Assembly (NCBI GenBank): GCA_910588005.1
Contig: CAJUQM010000060.1
Coordinates: 1 to 10,996, forward strand
Origin: an uncultured Oscillibacter sp.
GTDB taxonomy: Bacteria > Bacillota > Clostridia > Oscillospirales > Oscillospiraceae
Length of the DNA: 10,996 bases
Direction of reading: 5' to 3'
A program made the translations under genes and the position numbers. How positions within the stretch are numbered: the stretch's first letter is position 1; every line of letters starts with the position of its first letter. The notes under the pieces are model-generated. The model was not told where the DNA came from, ran no database searches, and worked only from the letters and a program-made list of their open reading frames with translations. Shown here one piece after another: positions 7,723 to 10,996 of the stretch.

Positions 7723-7995
7723 CTATACTGTAAATGAAACCATGAGTCCAGGCTCCATCAAAACGTCAGCTCTGCCGCTTTTCACATACATGGCCGGGAC
7801 GCCGTCAATTTCCGTCTCTGTCCCGGCAGCCCTGTCTCTCAAGGCCCCGTTCATCTCACCGGTGTATCCCAGCTTCCGCCCCGCCCTTCCGGACCATCTC
7901 CAGCGCCGGCCTGCCGGTACGCCCCCCATCGGCGCGCCCGTCTTTATTGATGCTCGTACCTGCGCCCCAAGCCCTTCCGCTATATGTGCATTCAT
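7723..7995 (-). CDS. Small hypothetical protein (90 aa)
   Basis: This 90-aa protein resembles nothing I recognise. It has no membrane helix, so it is not an AgrB or a typical peptide precursor. It is Gly- and Arg-rich in the first half (GGVPAGRRWRWSGRAGRK at 24-41). The second half alternates in a way that could form beta strands (TEIDGVPAMYVKSGRADVLM at 61-80) and ends in VSFTV. The start is ATG 7995, with AAAGGG six bases upstream. It lies 66 bases after the histidine kinase gene and 25 bases before the 179-aa coiled-coil gene, all on the same strand. This position and the good ribosome site are the main evidence that it is real. Its function is unknown. Confidence 0.6.
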   Translation of the reverse strand: MNAHIAEGLGAQVRASIKTGAPMGGVPAGRRWRWSGRAGRKLGYTGEMNGALRDRAAGTETEIDGVPAMYVKSGRADVLMEPGLMVSFTV

Positions 7996-8061
7996 GTATA
8001 TCCCTTTCCCGCTGACAGATCTTTGCCGTTTTTCTCAGTTTACGGCCCCGGGCGCCGAGTT

Positions 8062-9363
8062 TCAATACCTTGGGCTTGAAATGCTCTCCGGTTGTAATGA
8101 AATGTTCAGCAGCAGGCTCAGAGAAAAACGCCCTTCCCTTTTCTCCGTCAGTACCGCTCCGTGGTATTTTTCCGCCACCGATTTGATGTTGGAAAGTCCC
8201 GTTCCCGCCGGAGGCAGGGGTTCGCCGGAACAGGTATTCTCAAAGACCAGCATATAAAAGTCCCCCTGCTGCCTTCCGGTGATACGGATTGACTGCGATC
8301 CTCCGCAGAATTGACAGGCGTTAATCGCATTGTCCAGAGCGTTCGCAAAAATGACGCACAGATCAAAGTCATCGATTCCGCAGGGATCAGGCAGGCACAG
8401 AGAGATCTCTGCCGCAATATCCTTTGCCAGTCCCAGTTTTTCCCCTAGCAGGATGTCCACCACAGAATTGCCGGTCCGATAGGGAAAGGACAGCACGTCC
8501 GATGCGGCCTCCAGTTTCTCCAAGTAGGCTTTGCTCTCGTCCAGCTTCCCGCTGTTCAACAGCCCGTTCAGCAAAGACAAGTGGTTTCTAAGATCGTGGC
8601 GAAACGCCTTTGTCTGTTCATACCGCATCCGCGCCTCGGCGACATATACCTTCTGCGCTTGGATGGCCTGGGTCAGGGACTGTAATGCCGCCTGTGCCTG
8701 AAAGCCCTGGCAGAGATGGCGGTATGCGTACAGGGTACAGAGCAAAGCAGCCAGTCCCAGGATTTGCATGACCAATAACGCACCATATTTCCCGGCCTCT
8801 CCCAACGAAATGGACGACGGTAATACGCTATATGAAGTTTGCAGGATATACAGTTCAGCGGCAAAGAAAAACAGTCCGGGAAATAGTAACAAACCGACAT
8901 ACGGCATTTGACGGTCTTCTGTCAGAGATAGAAATTTCAATACCGCACCACAACAACAGGCGCAGATTGCAAAAACGGTCAGCGTTGCTAAAAGAACTAA
9001 CAGATACAGCAGTGGTTTCCCGACCATACGGGGAAATAATATCACCTCTACCGAGTTGACGATACCGAAAGAAAGCTGACAAATATAAACTGCCAAAATT
9101 GAAGCGGCCCAAGATACAAATTGCCGGTTCCGCAAAGCCAGACGGCTCACGCTGTATAGCACAAGCAACTCCGCACCGATGGGCAGCACATCGTGAAAGC
9201 CGAATGTAGTGAAAAACCATTGTATGGTACAGAGCAGAAAAAAGTAGATCGCGAAGTGCCATATTTTCTGTTTCTTCCCGGTCAGACGGCTGACAAAAAC
9301 GATGTGTATTACACTTTGTCCAAGCAGGCAAAGGCCGTCAAGGCATAGGCCGAAATAGTCCAT
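8062..9363 (-). CDS. Agr-type GHKL sensor histidine kinase
   Basis: This 433-aa membrane kinase is of the AgrC/ComD/FsrC type. Residues 1-215 contain six or seven hydrophobic segments and form the sensor domain. A helical linker (218-250) leads to the phosphorylation site FRHDLRNHLSLLNGLL, with His256. The ATP-binding domain follows: N-box NALDNAIN (341-348) and G-box GTGLSN (387-392). The protein ends soon after the G-box, as usual for the group. ATG 9363 has AGAGGA nine bases upstream. The response regulator stop codon is one base before this start (TGA-T-ATG), so the two are translationally coupled. Known relatives sense secreted peptides. No AgrB, AgrD or other peptide gene lies nearby, so the signal is unknown and may come from elsewhere or not be a peptide. 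The sensor half contains a run of Cys (residues 134-138 include four), an unusual detail. Confidence 0.93.
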   Translation of the reverse strand: MDYFGLCLDGLCLLGQSVIHIVFVSRLTGKKQKIWHFAIYFFLLCTIQWFFTTFGFHDVLPIGAELLVLYSVSRLALRNRQFVSWAASILAVYICQLSFGIVNSVEVILFPRMVGKPLLYLLVLLATLTVFAICACCCGAVLKFLSLTEDRQMPYVGLLLFPGLFFFAAELYILQTSYSVLPSSISLGEAGKYGALLVMQILGLAALLCTLYAYRHLCQGFQAQAALQSLTQAIQAQKVYVAEARMRYEQTKAFRHDLRNHLSLLNGLLNSGKLDESKAYLEKLEAASDVLSFPYRTGNSVVDILLGEKLGLAKDIAAEISLCLPDPCGIDDFDLCVIFANALDNAINACQFCGGSQSIRITGRQQGDFYMLVFENTCSGEPLPPAGTGLSNIKSVAEKYHGAVLTEKREGRFSLSLLLNISLQPESISSPRY

Positions 9364-9364
9364 A

Positions 9365-10078
9365 TCAAAAATTCCTCTCTTTCATGTGACGCAAAAGGGT
9401 CTGTGTCAAGTCCCGTTCGCGCAGCCGGGAGACGGGAATCATCTCGCCTTGCGGCAGCATGACCTGTCCGCCCCGGCACCCGCACACATAGCTGAGGTTG
9501 ACCAGATAACTCCTGTGGCACCTGAAAAATCCCCTGCCTACACAGCGCTCCAGGTCCTCCAGTTTATCGTAGTAATCGACAATCTCTCCACTGCTTTTGT
9601 GGACATAAATCTTCCGTCCCTGCACCTCGCAGTAAACAATATCCGACAGGGAGACCACCTCGCAGGCTGTTCCGCGCCGGATGGTAATCGTCTTTGCCGC
9701 CCTTTTCTCCAGCAGGTTTACCGCCCGGTCCATCGTTCTCTTAAAGCGCCCGCTGTCCAACGGCTTGACAAGATAGTCATATGCCTCCACCTCAAAGACG
9801 TCAAACACGCATTCTTTCAGAACCGTTACAAAAACCAGCAGTCCGCTGTCTCCCCGCCGGCGCAGAAGCCTGGCAGTTTCCATTCCATCGGGTTGTTCCA
9901 TTTGAATATCAAGAAAAATTATATCAAAATCGCCGCCGCTCTCCAGCAGAGAGCGGCCGCATGAAAAGCAGCTGACGGAGTAGGCGTTCCTCTGATGTTC
10001 CTCCATATAGCTTGCGAGATGATCTGCAATATCCTGCATCATAGAGGGTTCGTCATCACAGATTGCGAATTTCATCAT
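9365..10078 (-). CDS. LytTR-family response regulator
   Basis: This 237-aa protein has an N-terminal receiver domain (about 1-120) with acidic residues Asp8-Asp9, phospho-acceptor Asp57 in FLDIQM, Thr85 and Lys105 in LVKPL. A LytTR DNA-binding domain follows (about 125-230) with YCEVQGRKIYVH and FFRCHRSYLVN motifs. It is the cytoplasmic partner of the GHKL kinase encoded immediately downstream and should, when phosphorylated, bind paired direct repeats and activate transcription. Several starts are possible. I chose ATG at 10078-10076 because GAGGTGAT (anti-SD match, plus 10083-10090) lies at a suitable distance. GTG 10087 would add three residues but overlaps that site, and ATG 10075 would remove one residue. 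Length and domain order are typical of AgrA-like proteins. It is the first gene of the probable operon and may regulate itself through the repeats at 10313-10342. Confidence 0.93.
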   Translation of the reverse strand: MMKFAICDDEPSMMQDIADHLASYMEEHQRNAYSVSCFSCGRSLLESGGDFDIIFLDIQMEQPDGMETARLLRRRGDSGLLVFVTVLKECVFDVFEVEAYDYLVKPLDSGRFKRTMDRAVNLLEKRAAKTITIRRGTACEVVSLSDIVYCEVQGRKIYVHKSSGEIVDYYDKLEDLERCVGRGFFRCHRSYLVNLSYVCGCRGGQVMLPQGEMIPVSRLRERDLTQTLLRHMKERNF

Positions 10079-10263
10079 ATCCATCACCTCACCATTAGAT
10101 TACCAGATCTGGAACAAAGGGGCAATCCCGTCCCCGGAGAGAGCACCGCAAACTCACAAGGCACAACGCCGAGAAAGAGTCGAAAAACAGGTTCTCATGC
10201 GGCATCGCTATGCAAAACCGCCAAATCCATGAGAGGGCATTCCCGTTTTAGGTAAAACATTTC

Positions 10264-10292
10264 AGTATAATAGTTTATTACTAAAAAAACCA
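10264..10292 (-). promoter_or_regulatory. Candidate promoter of the two-component operon
   Basis: On the minus strand TATACT (plus 10264-10269) is a good -10 box. The -35 position 17 bases upstream is TGGTTT (plus 10287-10292), a poor match. A good -10 with a poor -35 is typical of promoters that need an activator. Predicted transcription starts near 10257, giving a leader of about 180 bases to the response regulator gene. A weaker alternative (TTGCCC, 17 bases, TAATCT) lies right next to the ribosome site and would leave almost no leader. Confidence 0.45.
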
Positions 10293-10312
10293 TTTGAAAA
10301 TACATTTGTATT

Positions 10313-10342
10313 GAGATGTTCTCCAGATGTGACGAGATGTTC
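10313..10342 (-). promoter_or_regulatory. Candidate LytTR operator: paired 9-bp direct repeats
   Basis: GAGATGTTC occurs exactly twice on the plus strand, at 10313-10321 and 10334-10342, separated by 12 bases. On the minus strand each reads GAACATCTC. A third partial match, AGATGT, sits between them at 10325-10330. Known LytTR regulators such as AgrA bind pairs of 9-bp direct repeats with 12-bp spacers, two helical turns apart. Relative to the predicted start near 10257 the repeats fall at about -56 to -85, the usual activator position. The sequence itself is not the AgrA consensus, so the assignment rests on geometry and location. Confidence 0.5.
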
Positions 10343-10399
10343 CCTTCCCTGTATTATTTTCCACAACTCTCTTTTCAAATTCTGTTGTGCTACACATTA

Positions 10400-10560
10400 G
10401 GCCCTGTTTGAAAAATGACAAAACGCCCAAACAGCAGATCTTATTCCACCGTGCCGCGTTAAAAATTTTTGAAATACACAAAGTATTCCTGCAGATGTTT
10501 GCCCCGCCCAGCGAAAAAATCTCTCGCCGCTGTGCATTTCGCCATTTATCAAACAGGGCC
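10400..10560. mobile_element. MITE-like element, copy 2 (161 bp)
   Basis: This is the second copy of the repeat at 2074-2233, flanked by TA at 10398-10399 and 10561-10562. Its ends are perfect inverted repeats over 12 bases: GGCCCTGTTTGA on the left and TCAAACAGGGCC on the right. The match continues imperfectly to about 27 bases. Because its ends are intact, it is the better preserved copy. It carries no gene and sits outside the operon control signals at 10264-10342. Its right end directly adjoins the T-run of a minus-strand terminator. Confidence 0.85.
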
Positions 10561-10600
10561 TAAATAAAAAGACGGCTATGGAAAAACATGGCCGCCGTCT
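10561..10600 (-). terminator. Minus-strand terminator-like hairpin 3
   Basis: AGACGGC (10570-10576) pairs with GCCGTCT (10594-10600), with a few inner ATG/CAT pairs. On the minus strand the stem is followed by TTTTATTTA. It is the last of three such hairpins met by transcription entering from the right edge. Confidence 0.55.
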
Positions 10601-10625
10601 CCTCCGGGCAAACGGCTGAAGACGC

Positions 10626-10655
10626 AAAAAGAGAGGCACGCACTGCGTGTCTCTC
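10626..10655 (-). terminator. Minus-strand terminator-like hairpin 2
   Basis: GAGAGGCACGC (10631-10641) pairs with GCGTGTCTCTC (10645-10655) around the loop ACT, with one G-T pair. On the minus strand TTTTTGCG follows. The plus-strand side has no T-run, so it acts, if at all, on leftward transcription. Confidence 0.6.
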
Positions 10656-10779
10656 CTTCTGCAATAGCACTCAAACCCGTTTTTTGTTCAAACTTGTCCC
10701 GCAGCCAAATGAAAGCCCAGCACAGCGGGTTCAATTTGGAACGGAATCGCAAGGGAGTGGAGCGGATGGCGATTTTTAT

Positions 10780-10815
10780 AAAAAACCGCCGGAGCAAAGC
10801 GAACTTTGCTCCGGC
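10780..10815 (-). terminator. Minus-strand intrinsic terminator 1
   Basis: A perfect 12-bp stem (10788-10799 with 10804-10815) has a four-base loop, CGAA on plus and TTCG on minus, a very stable tetraloop. On the minus strand GG and then TTTTTT follow. This is the strongest terminator in the window. It implies a leftward gene whose end lies at or beyond the right edge. Confidence 0.8.
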
Positions 10816-10945
10816 ATGGAGTAAGGGGTCAAAATCGATTTTTCGTTGAATCCTTTGCGGCACAATGATTCAGGAAGAAAGGCTGATGCTGGAAAGGGAA
10901 AAGCAATAACTTTGTTGTCTGCCGGTATTGACTTTTATCAGTCCT

Positions 10946-10996
10946 TTATGGATCTATTTTGCGTGCCTGATTGACTGTTTCAAACAGCTCCCTGCT
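10946..10996 (-). CDS. Possible C-terminal end of a leftward gene
   Basis: On the minus strand one frame is open from the window edge to TAA (plus 10946-10948), giving 16 residues: SRELFETVNQARKIDP. The other two frames also contain stops nearby. The residues look like an ordinary soluble protein end, and the strong leftward terminator at 10780-10815 lies about 130 bases downstream. This is too short to assign a family, and chance openness cannot be excluded. Confidence 0.35.
   Translation of the reverse strand, partial: SRELFETVNQARKIDP

Larger units (their letters stand above)
10079..10945. other. Long non-coding region with regulatory, MITE and hairpin elements
   Basis: This stretch of about 870 bases has no convincing gene. 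From left to right it holds the leader and candidate control region of the two-component operon (10079-10342), an AT-rich spacer without recognisable signals (10343-10397), MITE copy 2 (10400-10560), and three minus-strand terminator-like hairpins (10570-10600, 10631-10655, 10788-10815). Between the last two lies a stretch with a weak imperfect inverted repeat (CAAACTTG near 10689, TTCAATTTG near 10730). Bases 10816-10945 show nothing I can identify. Confidence 0.6.

Noticed and set aside
10095..10205. 36-codon frame in the leader of the response regulator gene, ending 16 bases before its start; could be a leader peptide or signal peptide
   Set aside because: No usable ribosome site, and the composition does not look like an Agr-type precursor. 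Worth a conservation check but not called.
10266..10271. Plus-strand TATAAT as a rightward promoter
   Set aside because: No acceptable -35 box upstream and no gene to the right before the MITE; the same bases are better explained as the leftward -10 region.
10576..10863. 95-codon minus-strand frame across the hairpin region
   Set aside because: It reads through two terminator-like hairpins, has no ribosome site and an implausible composition.
10867..10905. Short plus-strand frame with charged, helix-like residues (MIQEERLMLEREKQ-type)
   Set aside because: Only about 14 codons, with no upstream ribosome site or promoter.

Overview
The window looks like a piece of a Gram-positive, anaerobic gut-type clostridial chromosome, probably Oscillospiraceae (Flavonifractor/Oscillibacter-like). 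This is inferred from gene content only: a 2-hydroxyacyl-CoA dehydratase with its activase, an MMPL exporter paired with a secreted coiled-coil protein, and an Agr-type GHKL kinase with a LytTR regulator. Base composition is moderately GC-rich, with strong AGGAGG-type ribosome sites and some GTG/TTG starts. No rRNA, tRNA, CRISPR array or full-length insertion sequence was seen.

Layout. (1) 1-1138, + strand: the 3' end of a 2-hydroxyacyl-CoA dehydratase subunit, then its ATP-dependent [4Fe-4S] activase. (2) 1139-1431: a gene-free convergent junction holding a perfect 27-bp-arm palindrome. (3) 1432-1992, - strand: a TetR-type repressor with a near-consensus promoter, divergent from (4) 2268-6931, + strand: a two-gene unit encoding an 844-aa exported coiled-coil protein and a 703-aa MMPL/RND transporter. 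A 160-bp MITE-like element lies in the divergent control region. (5) 6936-6971: a terminator hairpin at the next convergent junction. (6) 10078 down to 7158, - strand: a probable four-gene operon in the order LytTR response regulator, GHKL histidine kinase, 90-aa unknown protein, 179-aa coiled-coil unknown protein. (7) 10079-10945: a long non-coding stretch. It holds a candidate LytTR operator and promoter, a second copy of the MITE and three successive minus-strand terminator-like hairpins. A possible gene end lies at the right edge.

How the parts may work together. The dehydratase and activase are a fermentation module that removes water from 2-hydroxyacyl-CoA. The TetR protein probably controls the divergent exporter, whose two products probably form one envelope complex. 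The two-component system resembles AgrC/AgrA but has no AgrB or AgrD beside it. Its operon continues into two uncharacterised small proteins, and two exact 9-bp direct repeats with 12-bp spacing lie upstream of its likely promoter, the geometry expected of a LytTR target. The least described parts are this orphan Agr-like operon, the exporter with its secreted partner, and the MITE family.
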